Shown piece after piece: positions 38,106 to 55,700 of a stretch of DNA of 64,000 nucleotides. The notes beneath the pieces are model-generated. The model saw only the letters and a program-made list of their open reading frames with translations, had not been told where the DNA came from and searched no databases. Origin of the DNA: Chamaecrista fasciculata (lineage: Eukaryota; Streptophyta; Magnoliopsida; Fabales; Fabaceae); NCBI GenBank assembly GCA_003254925.1, contig QANZ01045711.1:402445-466444 (forward strand), in the 5' to 3' direction. Both the position numbers and the translations under genes were made by a program. Positions within the stretch are counted from its first letter, which is position 1; the number at the start of each line of letters is the position of its first letter.

Positions 38106-39288
38106 ATTATGCATGATAGGGAATGACAAGGGACTGAATTGATCCTTAACCCCATTGGAGACAAGGTTATAGAGAGCTTTGAATTGAGATGTTGTGGTGT
38201 ATTTGTATTACATTATTACTGCTTCAAGCCTTCAACTTGACAGATCTCTTTCTAAACTAATTAAAAACTTTGTATGTTACGTGCATTCTTTTGAATTTAT
38301 TCATAAAAAAATTAAGCCATTTTTTTGAGAAATTATTAACACTTTAATTGCTTAGAATAGAAAAATATCCAAAGTGAAAATCAAGTTTATTTTCTATACA
38401 CTAAATTCAATGCATTTAAATTTGAGAGGTAACCTAGAATATAATATTTTAAGGGAAAATTATCTTAAAAAAAAGGTTTTACTTTTTTCAAATCATGTTT
38501 CATTTGTATCTAAATTTAATATTTTTAATAATCTTATTAAAAAATATTTTTTTCTTTTTATTATTAAAATATAAGAATAATTAATTATAAATTTTATTAA
38601 TATTAAATAAATTATTACACCGTCTAGAGTAATCTGTTTGTCAATAATTAAATTCATTAAAAAATGACAGCATAATAAACACCTTTTGTAATTTAAAATA
38701 TTATAAGAAGCCTATTTAATTCTCTACAGGTAGTTAAAAGATTAGTTGGAAAAAAAAGTCAAAAAACCAATTATTACTATAAAGTATAAAACATATATTT
38801 TTTTACTATGAACATTAAAACCCAATTATTAGTAGCCTAATTAATTTTCTAAAGGTAGTCAAGAGATTATTTGGAAAAAATGTCAATAACTATCTTACCA
38901 GTTTAAATGTCAGTTAAAACAAATGAAAATGAATGTGAAAATTAAGAACGTAAAGAAATTCAAAAATTGACTTTAATGTAATTTATTTGCTTCAAAAAAC
39001 AATGGATTTCTACAAAGTTGATTAAGAAACGAGAAAAAGATTTTTAAATTAAAATTGAAGTTTAAATTTAGAATTTACTAGACTTCTCTTGTTTAGTCTG
39101 CTAAATAATATGTTTCTTATATTATTTATAGGGACCTGTAATCATTTTTCAATCATTGTCATTCAATACATGTGTTCCAATTTTTTTTTTTACAAAATAC
39201 CTATTAAAATTTCAAATATAATTAATATTCCATATTAAAATTTCAAATATAATTAATATTTAGTATTAAAATTTCTATTTAATATATA
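38106..39288. other. AT-rich intergenic DNA with short direct repeats
   Basis: A segment of about 65 bases containing CCTA-TTAAT, GGTAGT and AGATTA-TTGGAAAAAA is present at 38708-38775 and 38832-38900. A unit of about 35 bases (ATTAAAATTTCAAATATAAT) is repeated at 39204-39262. No gene is seen. Confidence 0.55.
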
Positions 39289-39638
39289 TAGGCCAAAGTG
39301 CACTTTTGGTCCATTAACGATTGTTCAAGTCTCAATTTGCTCTCATTAATTTTTTATTGCACTTTTAGTCTCATGTTTTAGTCAGAAGCATAATTGGTCT
39401 CACATGGTCTCATATCTTTTTTTGTTGTAAATATGGTCTCATATCTTTGCAAAACGTTCCACCATCGATCTCATAATGTGGAACTTTTTGCAAAGATATG
39501 AGACCAATTATGCAACTTACCCAAAAGATATGAGATCAATTTTGCAACCTAACCTAAAATTATGGAACAAACAGTACAATATGGGACCAAACTGGGACTT
39601 AAGCAAAAGTTATGGGACTAAAAGTATACTTTGGTCTA
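39289..39638. mobile_element. MITE of the GGTCCCATA family, copy 1
   Basis: The ends are TAGGCCAAAGTGCACTTTTG and, inverted, ACTTTGGTCTA. The interior is a ladder of GGTCTCATATCTTT words in the left half and their inverse in the right half, so the element folds on itself. The flanks are AT repeats, so the target duplication is ambiguous (TAATATATA fits). Confidence 0.8.
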
Positions 39639-39909
39639 ATATATATTATATAATTTTGTTTATTTATCTAACATTTTATTTTTGTAAAAATTATATTTTA
39701 TAATACAAATACCGGTTCATCACACAAGGTACACTCTAAGTCTATCAAATGCATATCTTCATTCAAGCGGCCATGTCCACAACAATTCTATTAGATACAA
39801 TCATATAGACTTCATTTATCCTCCTAATGTTTTTGAATATTATCCAACTTTGATAACTTTTAAATATGCAACTTTTATATCTTTATGATATGATATTAAT
39901 TTCTTTATG

Positions 39910-40145
39910 GGTCAAAGTGTACTTTTGGTTCTATAACTTTTGCTTAAGTCTCAACTTGGTCTCATAATTTTTTTGTTGTATGTTTGGTCTCATAACTTTT
40001 GCACAAGGTGAGGATTTGGTCCCATATCATTTTTTATCTCATATCTTTTGGTCATGATGTAGAATTCGTCTCATATCTTTTCAAAAAGTTCCATTGTCAA
40101 TCCCACCTGGCCCAAAGATATAAGACTGATTTTTTGGCCACCTTA
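39910..40145. mobile_element. MITE of the GGTCCCATA family, partial copy 2
   Basis: It starts GGGTCAAAGTGTACTTTTGG and carries the same internal words as the copies at 39289 and 43804. It breaks off around 40145, after the segment corresponding to the loop. Only the left half is present. Confidence 0.75.
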
Positions 40146-42324
40146 TTATATAATTATATCATGCTTTATGTTTTGTTAGTCCGGTGAAATTGCACAATTG
40201 AATCATTCTGAAAATCAGTTTCTTGCTCTTTTGCTTTTTGTTGGCGTTTTCGTTGTTTGTAAACCAAGCTCTGATTTTTTTATCTCAGGTTTATAGAAAG
40301 GAATTATGTTGATTGATTACAAACGATGCAGTCAAAAGTTGGGTCAGGTTTTACAACACTATTAATGGTTAAAAGATCCTGAATTACTACTTTATAGTTT
40401 TTACCAATTAATCATCTTCTTTACAGTCATTTTTTCGTTTTGGGTATGATTTTACAGTGAATGTTGTCAATAAGTCACAAAACTCTCCTTCTTTGCCAGC
40501 AAAGTTCGACTTGGTTGTAGCGAGGCAGAGGAAATATATCAACTGGGTCATTGAATGAGCATAAAAGGTAAGACAATAGCTATGATTTTTTTTCTTTTTA
40601 AAAAAAGTTTCATATTTAAAATATTATTGTCTGTGGTTGCATGTTAATTTGTAATTCATGCCTTTTAGGATAGATGTGTATCCAACTTTTTACCCAAATT
40701 CTTTTACTCTTAAGCAACAAAAAAGTGGTATTTTGCTATTCCCTTCTTTATAGGACGGGATCGACTTTATCAGAAATAAATGAGATGGAGAACAATTGAT
40801 TTTTGTTTCTCTCATGCGGCGCTTATAAAATCCTATGTTCATAATAGATTTTTCTTATGAATATAATACTCTATTTTTGGTTTCATCATTTTTAAAATTG
40901 ATGATCCTGAAAGTTAACTTAAAAAAGGACATATTTATTTTGAAGGACATATTTATTTCAAAAGACCTTACTGCTCGAGAACATCCAATAAGAAAGGATA
41001 GAAGTCCTATCAAGATAATTTTATTTTCTTGAGTAATTTTTCTGTTTTTCTTACTCTATTTTTTCTTTTTTGGTGACTACAAATAAGATATTGATTTATA
41101 GTTAAATTTTAGCATTTTAATTTTGCATCTAAAGTTCTAAACATCTATCAATTTTAATTTAATTTATCAATTTATTGTATGTCGTCTGTATAGATCAAAA
41201 CAAATAAACTATAAACACTGATGTTAAGTATGTATTATAATAAATCAATTATTACAATGTTAGTAAAATATCAATCATATTTAATGTAGTCATTCGTCAT
41301 GTCTTACAGTTTCTCGACTGGTTTCATTGGAAATATTATCATTCTCATTATTTGCAAATCGTCCGTTAATGTTTTAGGGAAAATCTGTCAATCTAATCGA
41401 TAATGAGTCCTCTGAATACTGCAACTACTTCTTTTTCAACGGTGGACGGAGAGATACTATCAAATCTATGTCAGATTTCAGTCATGATTTGTTTCAAGTT
41501 TCCAATGATGTTGTTTTTATTTCATCACTGTCAAAATTCCAATAATGTTATTTTTACTCAATGAATAAAATATGGTTATAGACTTCTACAGTTCTTGGGT
41601 GATAATTATTACATTTGAGTAAACATAGGTTTTAGTACAATTTCATGATCCATTTACATTTAAACAACTCTATATTTGTTTACCACGAATCACTGTCATA
41701 TATGTCTATATTAAGCGAATCATAAATTACTCATCCCAACATGAAAGGGCCCGAAATGATATTATAAAAAAAGGAAAAAAAAATAAATTTATTAAGAAAG
41801 GATCTATAAAAGAAAAGGAAGGAGATGAGGATATTTTTGTCAAATAAAAAGAAGAAAATAATAATAATAAAAAAAAAACCGGACTACTTCCTATAAATTC
41901 AAAAGTGATAAATGAATGCTTAGCATCTGTCTTAAGACACATGATAGATAATATGTTTTTTATGTCATCTCACAATCACTTAAACATATATAGTGAATTT
42001 AGATCTGATAATGAGCCTCAAAGCCCGTTCGGTCCAAAGAGTCTGACCCAACAAAATATAATATGAGTCCGGAAAAAAAAAATCCTCTATTTTTTTTTAT
42101 ACTATATAGAATCTCTATAAAATCTGATCATGAACATGAAGTTTGATATTGTGATCTCTTCCAACGCCTCTAAGCTACAAAATGCTGGAGAATTTCTTTT
42201 TCAAACCTTGGATATGGAAGTTGCAATTTTCTCTCAGCAATTTTGATATAATACACCTCACTTTGAAAATTGAAGATCTTGCTTGTCGTCAAAATTATCC
42301 GTTACTTTGAAGACTGTTCCTCAA
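40146..42324. other. AT-rich intergenic DNA
   Basis: No coding pattern or RNA gene is recognised on either strand. Confidence 0.5.
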
Positions 42325-42797
42325 GGTTATTAGAACCGGACCGGCCATTGAACCGGCCGAAGGAGGGTTCAATGGTTCAACCGGGGTCGGACCGTTGACA
42401 AATAAATAAATTAAAAATAATAAAAAAACCTATATATGATAAAATTTTAATTCAAATATTCGTAATTAGGTTACAAAATAGAATTATAACATTAATATAT
42501 TAATACAATTTTTATAATTAACATGAATTAATATAGAGATAATCAATTTTCATTATGTTCATCAATATATATCATCAAGTGACATTTTATGATCACTTTC
42601 TCTATCAAATTTTAGTTCATAATCAACATTCTCTAATATTTGACCCATAATTATAAAAAAAAAGGCCAAAAAAAATCAAAAAACAGAAAAAAATAAAAAA
42701 TAAATCAGGATTGGTTCAACCGGTTTGCCTCCAGTTCTTTATCTGGCCGATTATTAAGACAACTCAGACTGGCCGGTCCGGTTCGATTTTAATAACC
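42325..42797. mobile_element. MITE with CCGG-rich terminal inverted repeats
   Basis: The left end GGTTATTAGAACCGGACCGG is matched in inverse by the right end (GGTCCGGTTCGA then TTTTAATAACC). Subterminal GGTTCAACCGG motifs also occur on both sides. The middle is AT-rich. The 473-bp size and ends suit a non-autonomous hAT-type element, but no clean 8-bp target duplication is visible. Confidence 0.75.
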
Positions 42798-43794
42798 TGC
42801 TTAAATATGGCCGTTGAAATAGAATAAATAGGATTGTAATGCTGCAATGAAAGGCATGGAGACGTTGGAGTATAGGAATTAAATGTATTATATGGAATGG
42901 GAAGGCTAAGGGGCACCGTCCAGATGAAGAGAAGGTCTTTAACTCTTTATATAGATGAGAGAGAGACGCATAAGCATAAGGAAGGAGGGAGAGGAGTAGA
43001 GTTAAGACATATTGGGAGATAGATGAGAGAGAGACATATTTTTCATGAGATAATTTCCTTTTTTTTTTAGTTTGAAAGATTAGAGAGAACCTACTTAGAA
43101 CATACTTTGTTTTACTATTAAGTCTTCTTGTCTTACCCATTTCTTACTTAAGTGCTTTACTTCTCCCTATTAAGACCATCCTAGAAATTGTTTCCTATTA
43201 TTTAATCTAATATTGTTATTCTTTACTTTGATTATTATTTTACCTTGTTTCTCTTGTTTTGCTCTGGACCTCCAAGTATGAACCTACCCGTTCCCGGAAC
43301 AAAGACTTTCTCATAATAGCCTCTTGAAGCATAATATAACTAGAGAAAGATTTAAGCTTGTAAGATATTGAAATATCGTGTGCATCCTTCTTCGTGTGTT
43401 CAACTTTCAATCATCTCATCTTACTGCGTAAATTCGTTATTCCTTCTTTATCTTGTTTTCTCAAGGTAGCTACTAGCTAAGTACCGAGTAGGTACCTATA
43501 TTTAGGGTTTAGGGTTTAAAAGTTTCAAGTCTTGATAAGTTACTATATTTAGGGTTTAAGGTTTAGAAGTTAGCCGATATACTCTGAGTGGTGATATATT
43601 GTGAAGTGATCAGTGAGTGGTTCTTAGTAAGAAGTAGGTACTTGTGAGACTTGCCTTATAGTATTTATTTGGTGTAACTGTAAAAGTTAACCATAAAAAC
43701 AGGTATGGTGAACCTTGTGAAGATTAGCTTCATTATATTGGTTAGTATTACTCAAATGTTATAAAATTCTCTTACTTCCTGCTTGGAGTGAACA
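42798..43794. other. Intergenic DNA
   Basis: No supported gene. TTTAGGGTTTAGGGTTTAA near 43501-43519, with a related TTTAGGGTTTAAGGTTTAG at 43549-43567, is plant telomere-like (TTTAGGG) but only two to three units long. Confidence 0.5.
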
Positions 43795-43803
43795 TATAAT
43801 AAA

Positions 43804-44214
43804 GGTCAAAGTGCACTTTTGGTCCCATAACTTTTACTCAGGTTTCAGTTTGGTCCCATTACTTTTTTTGTTGCACTTTTGGTCCCATATCTTTGCAAAA
43901 AGTTGTAGATTTGGTCCCGTATCACTTTTGGTCCCATATCTTTTGGTCATGTTGCAGAATTGGTCCCATATCTTTGCAAAAAGTTTCACCGCCAGTCCCA
44001 CTTGATCCAAATATATGAGACCAATTTTGCACCTGACCCAAAGATATGGGACCGACTCTGCAACTTGACTAAAAAATATAGGACCAATTATGTAACATGA
44101 ACCAAAGATATGGGACCAAAAATGTAACACAGGACCAAATCTGCAACTTGAGTAAAAGATATGGGACCAAAAGTGCAACAAAAAAAGTTATGGGACTAAA
44201 AGTGCACTTAGACC
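43804..44214. mobile_element. Mutator-type MITE of the GGTCCCATA family, complete, with 9-bp TSD
   Basis: The 411-bp element has terminal inverted repeats GGTCAAAGTGCACTTTTGG and, inverted, a matching end GTGCACTTAGACC, with similarity continuing about 35 bases inward. Perfect 9-bp direct repeats TATAATAAA flank it at 43795-43803 and 44215-44223. A 9-bp duplication is typical of Mutator-like transposons. Inside, GGTCCCATATCTTTTG-like words recur about every 40-60 bases, direct in the left half and inverted in the right half. It has no coding capacity. Confidence 0.9.
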
Positions 44215-44223
44215 TATAATAAA

Positions 44224-45159
44224 TAAAATTTTCAAAGATTAAGAAATATACTACATTTATATGAGTATAAATTCTTAGGCTTGTGATTTCTTTCCCTTAC
44301 TCTTTTATTATTCTGCATACCACATTTTGAAAAACTAAGCTATTTTACTATTACTCTTTTATTATTCTGCATACCTCGTCTGTTCCCTAAAAGGAACATA
44401 TCCTCTGAGGATATTTTCTCGATCGTTAACTAACATATTAAAATTAAAATAATGATTAAATTTTGAAAAATCATATTCATTATTAAATTTAAATTCATAT
44501 TTTAACAAAAAGATTAAATAAATTATAATTACAATTTAAAGATTAAACATTATAATTTCATTTTCATTATTGAGACATTAATCATTCAAGAATCAAATTA
44601 TTCTTTTTATGGTTAGTACGGGGCTCTAAAATCAGATTTTCCATGTTCTTATAATAGAAACTGTACCAATTTAATTTTGGATTTTTCCTTTACAAAAAAT
44701 AAAAACAAGCATAACATGGAGATATATTATTTACATGAGATCAAAGCCGAGAGGATTTTGAGCATAAAAAATAAAAGCCGAGAGGATCTCCGAACTAGCT
44801 GTGTTACTTTCCATCCTCTTTTATGTGAGGGGAAAATAATTTCCCATTCCTGAAGCCTCCAAAAGGATAGATAGTTTTGCCACTCCAAGCTCGTTTACAA
44901 GGGTGATGAAGAGATTTATCTTGTATGTTTTGCCTCCTTCTTCTTTTCCTTGATATTGACATATACAACAACAATCAAAGCCCCAATTGATGAGGTCGTG
45001 TATATAGATCGACTGATGTCAATATATTCTATTTTTACACATTTTCATAGTTAAATTATTAATTAATAAATCTTTCCAAATAATGTCTCTCATAATTTAT
45101 CTGTGACATATTCAAACTAACATGTCCGTCTGTATCATAAAAATTCTTCAGGTCCATCT
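44224..45159. other. Intergenic DNA and 3' flank of the CRK gene
   Basis: AT-rich. The CRK 3' UTR should lie just below 45160. Nothing else is recognised. Confidence 0.5.
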
Positions 45160-49190
<4,031 letters not shown>

Positions 49191-50782
49191 TTCTCCTGAT
49201 GGAATTTTCCTTTTTCTTTTTCTCTGTATGAATTGAAAGAAAAACAGGGCTAAGAATGATACCACCTGAGATTGCTTATTCTTCCTCTGTTCTCGAAATG
49301 CAATGATGTTGAGCTTCAATGGCTGCTCATCATTCTGTTTCACCTCTCATTTGCTTGGGATAAAACCATAGAACTGGGGAGGGAGAGGAGAGACTACCCT
49401 CCACACTCGAGTAGATAAATTTTCTCATGAGTTTTCTTATAGGCATGATACAGAGGATTATTCTTGTTTAGTCGATAGAGAAAGAAATGGAAATAAAAGG
49501 AACGCAAAAGGGAAAAGAAGTGAGGAAAAGTTATGGAAATCGTAATCTTTTCGGGATAATGAGAAATCATAACTAACCGAAGGATGAACTGGCAATTTTC
49601 TGTAATTGGGTCACCGTTAAAGAATGAGCGAACGATATCCCGTACCAAATGGAGCTCCATCTTACAGAGCAAAAGAGTTATTAGTTATGAGTTATAACTC
49701 GTTAACGTGTATTGATTGTTACGCCGGCTTTAACGTGTTCATCTCAATTCTCATCATTTCTTCTTCTATCTGTTGTGCTTACTTTTTTTTACCATACTAT
49801 CTGCGGTACTTTGCAATAGTAGGATTATGGACTTTAATTTCACTTACCTTTTTTCTTTTTGGTAACAAAAGGGACAAAAGCCCAACTAAATGAACCTTCT
49901 TCACATCGCATATAACTTGGTAATTTATTATGACAAAAAAGAAAAAACTTAGTAATTTATCAACATTAACTTGGACAAAATTTGAAGCCAAAAACTTAGA
50001 GAAGAGATTCTTTCCTACTGTACATTCAATTATTAATTTAAAATATAATGAAAATAATATATATATTCTTTTATATTTTTTTAGAAGATATATATAAATC
50101 AAAATTTTATTTTAGTTCTTAATATTTGATCTGAATCTATTTTAGTTCCTGATATATTTTTTTACTTTAATCTTTAATGTTTTTTAAAAATTATCCTATT
50201 AATCTTTGTGCCATTTTTTTTATCCAAACTTCTATTAAAAAGAAGCTTTCTTTATCATTTTATTATTTTTCCTTTCTCTTCTTTTCCTCTCCCATTTCAA
50301 TCTCTTTAATCTCTTCGTTCTCCCTTCATCTCTCTCATCATCATCTCTCTCCCTTAATTTCTTCCAAGGTTGATGGAATGTTTGACATCATAAATTGTTT
50401 CAAACACTATTGAAAGAGAGAAATAGATCCTTTAAAGTTTATTTCTCTATATTTCTTATGAAATATGAGAGAGAAAAGAAAAGAAAGAAAGAGAAGATAT
50501 GAATTTAGATATTTTTATTTCATGAATTTCATATTTTCTCTCCCTAACCTCATTAAAAATTTAGAGAAAGAAACTTTGGAGGCTCAAATCCTCGAAGGAG
50601 TTAGAATTTGTACTTTTCGAAGTCTAAACTCTATGACTTAAAAAAAAACTCAGTTTGATCGCCTAAAAAATTGTACATATAAATAGGAATTATTTTATAG
50701 AAACAAAAAAAAAATCTAACTTACAGGTATCGTATAGTATTTTTCTTTTGGGATTGACGGGGTGTCATAATATATATATATA
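49191..50782. other. CRK upstream region and intergenic DNA
   Basis: The CRK promoter and leader should be in the first few hundred bases above 49190. An in-frame ATG at 49343 extends the frame but without a signal peptide. The rest is AT-rich with CT-rich runs (50270-50345) and no gene. Confidence 0.5.
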
Positions 50783-50962
50783 CTAGGGGCTTTGCGTGTC
50801 TTAACGGGCACGCAAATATGTATGTAAAATAAATAAGGGGCTAAATTGTTAACTTAGTAAAGAAAGAGAGACCAAATAGTAAATTTTCTCTTATTTTTAA
50901 TTTCATAGACTATAGTTTTAAACATAGACGACTAAAAAAGAGTGGAGCCATATAATTTAAGA
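50783..50962 (-). mobile_element. Non-autonomous mini-Helitron, copy 2
   Basis: Same length (180 bp) and orientation as the copy at 5673-5852, with about a dozen or so differences by eye. On the minus strand it starts TCTTAAATTATATGGCTCC and ends CTAG. The subterminal hairpin (50791-50816) has two mismatches in one arm here. It again lies next to a TA microsatellite, between A and T, with no target duplication. Confidence 0.85.
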
Positions 50963-51869
50963 TATATATATATAGTTCAAGCTGAATTTAAACTAGCATA
51001 TATACAACCACATTAATTAAATAGCCTCCTTTCCTTTATCCATGCAATTACCAACAAAAATGCCTATTTATTTTGATGAAAAAAGTTTTCATATCTTCCC
51101 ATATTAAAGTTTTCGTATGAAATATCAAGTGTACAAACAACAATAAAGAGTAAAAGAAATATTAAAAAGGGAAGATGATTTTCAGACTTCAAATTTCAAT
51201 TACAAAAGTTTCATTGGTGATTATCGGAATATAAAATTATAAATAGTTTAGACTTTAGACAGTAGACTCACAAAAAAGATTATAACAGATCTAGCTTAAT
51301 ATCTGAAATGCTGAGAAACATGAATGCAAGCTGTTATCAGAAATCTTCAGAAGTCACGAGTTTTAGAAATCGGAGAATCTTCCCAAGGATTATTTTCTAT
51401 CTGAGTAATCATTATACTTCGATGAATAATTATATCTTCGGACAAAAGAAATTTATGTAAACACACTCAATTACCTATCGCGTGGCCAGGACTGGAGTAT
51501 ACCCATATGTACGTCAGCATGTGTTTACTTACGTACGTACATGGCTATCATTATTTTAACCTAGAAATCAAGAGGGTCAAAACAAGATATATAATTTGAC
51601 CAATTCATAATAGTGAGGTAAAAACTAGGTTTATAAACAGCAACAATATATTAATTGCAGAAGGCAACCTTTCTAACAGCAATTATTAGCACTCAGGCTA
51701 TATAGGAGCGGGGAACTACCATATACAGCTGTTAGAGGAGTAAAGTGAAAAAGAAATTCATGAGAGACATTCGTCATGGCGGCAAGTTCACGTACAAGTA
51801 CAACAAATTAAAGGCCATCTATATATACAATGCAAGAGCAAACGGAAAACAAATATTCCCACACCTCGA

Positions 51870-52775
51870 TCAGTCACTCGCGGAAAAAGGTCCATAGAGT
51901 CCATCCAACACTGCAGCTTGCATTTCCTCTGATGGTTTCCAATGGCGCTTCCTTTGGTTTATAAACCAATTGTTTATCTGCTTCTGATCTAGACCAGTCC
52001 ATTCAGCTAAGGCAACCTTATCAGCTTCCTGACCCATTTATATTAAGAGGGTTGTTAGAACCTCAAGATATATAACATTTGGCTTGTAGCTGTGTCCTAG
52101 TTTTTTCAAAAACCTTATTGAAAACTTGATATTAATAAAACATTTGGTTAGAGGGTCATTTTGGTCCTAAATGTATGCCCTAATGTTCATTTTGATCCAC
52201 TATGTTTCATGGTCAAAAAAGCAAAGTTGATCATATCTCTTTCGTTTCAAAGTCAAATGCAACGAATTCAAAGCTGAGTTCCTTTTAACAAATCCTTTGA
52301 ATTTGAAATGAAAGACGAGAGAAATATGACCAAATTCAATAAATTGAGATCAAAATGAAAAATTTTACCAATATTTAAGAATTAGGACCAAAATGAATAA
52401 TTTTGTCAACATTTAAAACCAATTTAAATATTTCGAAACATAATGGAAGTATTTAGTTGTAACGAGATATGTGAAAGTGAAACATCGAGTTATGACATGA
52501 TGCTTCAAAGGAAATAAGTCAATAACAGATACTTACAGTCGGGTAAGGCCATTTGAAGTGAACATTCCACCATGCAAGCAATATTTGTCTTGCTTCTTTT
52601 GGTAGCTTTTCTTTCTTCTTCTTTTTCGAAAATTCCTGCTTTAGACTACTAATATAGCCACTATATCTGCGTAGAAGTTTATCCTTCAGCTCTCGATCTT
52701 CATTGATCCTCTTACACTCCTTTTCCTCTTTCTCATCTCTATATGCCTCCTCTTCGGATGATCCAGTATCTTCAT
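51870..52775 (-). CDS. Class I KNOX homeobox protein, last two exons (partial)
   Basis: The exons are 52775-52537 (ELK domain and first part of the homeodomain) and 52028-51870 (rest of the homeodomain and tail). The ELK domain reads [20 protein letters not shown]. The TALE homeodomain has [20 protein letters not shown], the three-residue P-Y-P loop extension, and [18 protein letters not shown] in helix 3. The tail is short, ending in SASD. The position of the intron inside the homeodomain is usual for KNOX genes. The upstream KNOX1 and KNOX2 exons are not visible between 52776 and the retrotransposon at 58487. Either the preceding intron is very long or the gene is truncated. Class I KNOX proteins are nuclear regulators of shoot meristem identity. 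Subtype is unresolved. Confidence 0.9.
52145..52425. repeat. Foldback-like repeat in the KNOX homeodomain intron
   Basis: ATTTTGGTCCTAA near 52161 is matched in inverse by TTAGGACCAAAAT near 52382. Further inverse-matching GATCAAAATGA/TCATTTTGATC segments lie between. It looks like a decayed MITE with no coding capacity. Confidence 0.55.
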
Positions 52776-55700
52776 CTAGAAAATGGCAGTCAAATCAATC
52801 AAACAAGGCGCACGTGCAAGACTGCAAGGTGTTAATTTAGTCACTTGTCCTTGCCGTATTTAACGGCATTACAATGGATGAACCGCCCCAAACTTTCAAA
52901 ACAATCACACGAAAAAAACGTACGAATACATGATACATGTGGTATAATAATCTCTGGAAAACAAGCGGTGAGATCTAGGTGCTGAATCATGGTTCCTTTT
53001 TCTCACGAGAAATATAATGCCTTACTCATCATAATCATCACCTGGAATCTCGATGGCTAAAATTCTAGGTCAAATGTCTTACTACAATCAGATAGCACAA
53101 TATTAGCTAAAGGATCAAAAATAACAATACTGTTCACACCATTAATGGCCCAAGACACCTAGATGTTCAAACCAACCAGAGATTTAACAAGTTACCTAAA
53201 GCAAATGCTGCACAGTAAGAGTAATTTAATGGAGGACAACAATTACCAGTTGATTCAAACTATGGCTTTGCTATACCGACGATCAGTTTACTGATAATCA
53301 CTATTTAGAAGAGGTATTTCATGGTCTCTACTTGAAATTTTGGCCCTCAGCAAAAGATAATAACAAAAAGCACTTTTTTATGAAAATGGATAATTTCATT
53401 GATCACAATCAGTACAAATAATAACGTTAGCTATAGAAGGTGGAGGCTTCTCAACCCAAAACCCTAGCACGGTCAAAATTCAACAAGTACTATTGATATT
53501 TTGATAACATACCAAATCTGATATTCAGCAAAAAGCTTTTATTCTATCTAACGATATAACAACCGTAGAAGCTTATCCAACACTCGTGTTGGTTTGATGG
53601 ATGGTATATCCTATTAAGCCCACAATATATAATAGTATCACAAAACAAGCCTTTGGTCAACGTACAGATGTATAAATTTTCGGTCTCGCATTATATAGAT
53701 ATACTTAGAGCTGACAGGTCCCTCAAGTTATTATGCGAGGGCCAAAATCACAACGTTACCAAGGTCTGTGTCCCATTTCCAACTCCAAAAAGACAATGAA
53801 ATGTAACCCCTTAAAATGAATTATGGCCTTTCCGCCTTTCGTATTAATCATTAATTAATTTATTAGGATTTTATAAATAAAGTTAATTTTTTTTAAGAAA
53901 TGAACAATTTTATAAATTCATGAATATAGTAATTATTGGCTAAATACTCAAATTGGTCCTAAGAGTATGAATAAATTTCAAATTAATATTACATATTTTC
54001 ACGATTTTTAATTTTTGTCCCACACAACCTAATGTGATATATTTTTCTCATTTTAATTTTGAATGTAAAAGTCTAAAATTATTATTGATTGCTTTTGTTA
54101 AGTTGTTTCTCTATCCTATTCAAACAATCAACCAATAAAGTTAAATCAAATCTCAAAAGCGAGTCATTCGTTTTAAATAGTTTTAAACTTATCTCATTCA
54201 GACAAAAAAAATTAGAGAATGACTAACTTCATTCGTTTTATTATAAAAGAAGCAACCCATTTTCAAAAATTTAACTTGTTTGCTGGCACCTCAAATTCAA
54301 ATTAGATGGAGAAAAGAATAATCAAAATCAAACTATAATTTTGAACTTAAAATAAAATATATCACATTTAATACTTTAGAACTAAAAGTAAAAAATCATA
54401 TCAATATATTAGATCAATTTAGGGCATGTTTGGGGGCTCCCAAAATTTCGATCCCAACTCATTCAATCATCATCTCATCTTAGGATTGGATGAAGAGTAA
54501 TGATTGGGTGTTTGTTGGAGCCTTCATCTCATCTCATCTCATCTCATTCACATCATCATCTCATCCAAAACATCATTTCATTTTCTCCTACATTCACTAA
54601 ACTATCCCTACTCATATACCTATAATTACCTATATTCTAATACAAATATAAAAAAAATAATTAGGCAAAATAGTAATTGTATATACCCTCATTTATTATA
54701 CTTATAATTTTGTCTCTCTATCTATCTTTTTTTATCAATTTTTTTTCTTTTTCACCTACACCTCCCTCTCTCTCCTTCACACACACATCTCTCTCAAATA
54801 TATATATATATATATATATATATTGTTATTATATATGTCACCCTTTCTCTCTCTTATTCTTAATTCTCAAATATATATATAGAAATGTTATATATTGTAT
54901 TATATATAATCTCAACATCATCTCATCCAAGCCAACCCACCACCAAACACCTATCATCTCATCTCATTATCTCCATCTCATCTCATTATTTCCTACCATT
55001 TTTACCCCTATACAAATTAAAAAAATCTATAAATCTATTCCAAACAACCACAATCATTACATACCATTTTATATAATTTCACACCCTATTTAACATCATT
55101 TTCTCTAAAATCACCCAAACACCAATACATCATCTCATCTCATCCCATTACAACATCATCAGATCTCAATCACTTGGATGAGCTTGGATTGAAATGCGCC
55201 CCTCAACAAGCCTTTTAAAACTAAGCCATACTTTTAACAGCAATGTAAATATTTGTGACATTTAAAAGACAGCCTCCCCGGGAATTGAGACACTCTACAT
55301 GCAAAACCCTAAATATTATATATAGTTGAGATTCGGAATCAAGGTAAGAAATATGATGGAAGAAAATGATAAGATGCAAACATAGCAGGAACTAGGAAGT
55401 AGGAAAGTAGGAAGTAGAGTGGCAGACAGCAGGAACAAGAAAAACCGGCAAAGCACATGCGCACCAGTATTCCATTTCACCCAAGGACAAAGTACAAGAA
55501 GATATTTTCGGGCAAGAACAAGATTCCCCATTTCCGGGGATGTGACGCAACAAAGCACACCCATACTGCGGTGACCATAGACTGAGACTGAGAAGGGTGA
55601 AAGAAAGCAAATAAAGAGTGAGTGAACCAACAAAAAAAGTTTGTTGTGTCGAATCACAGTCAGTTGATTTGTCTGTGGAGCATGGCCACAAAGCACACAA

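Noticed and set aside
43501..43570. Telomere-like TTTAGGG repeats
   Set aside because: Only two to three units per site, far short of an interstitial telomeric array.
54677..55093. 138-codon plus-strand ORF
   Set aside because: It runs through AT and CT microsatellites and pentamer repeats, giving a low-complexity translation.
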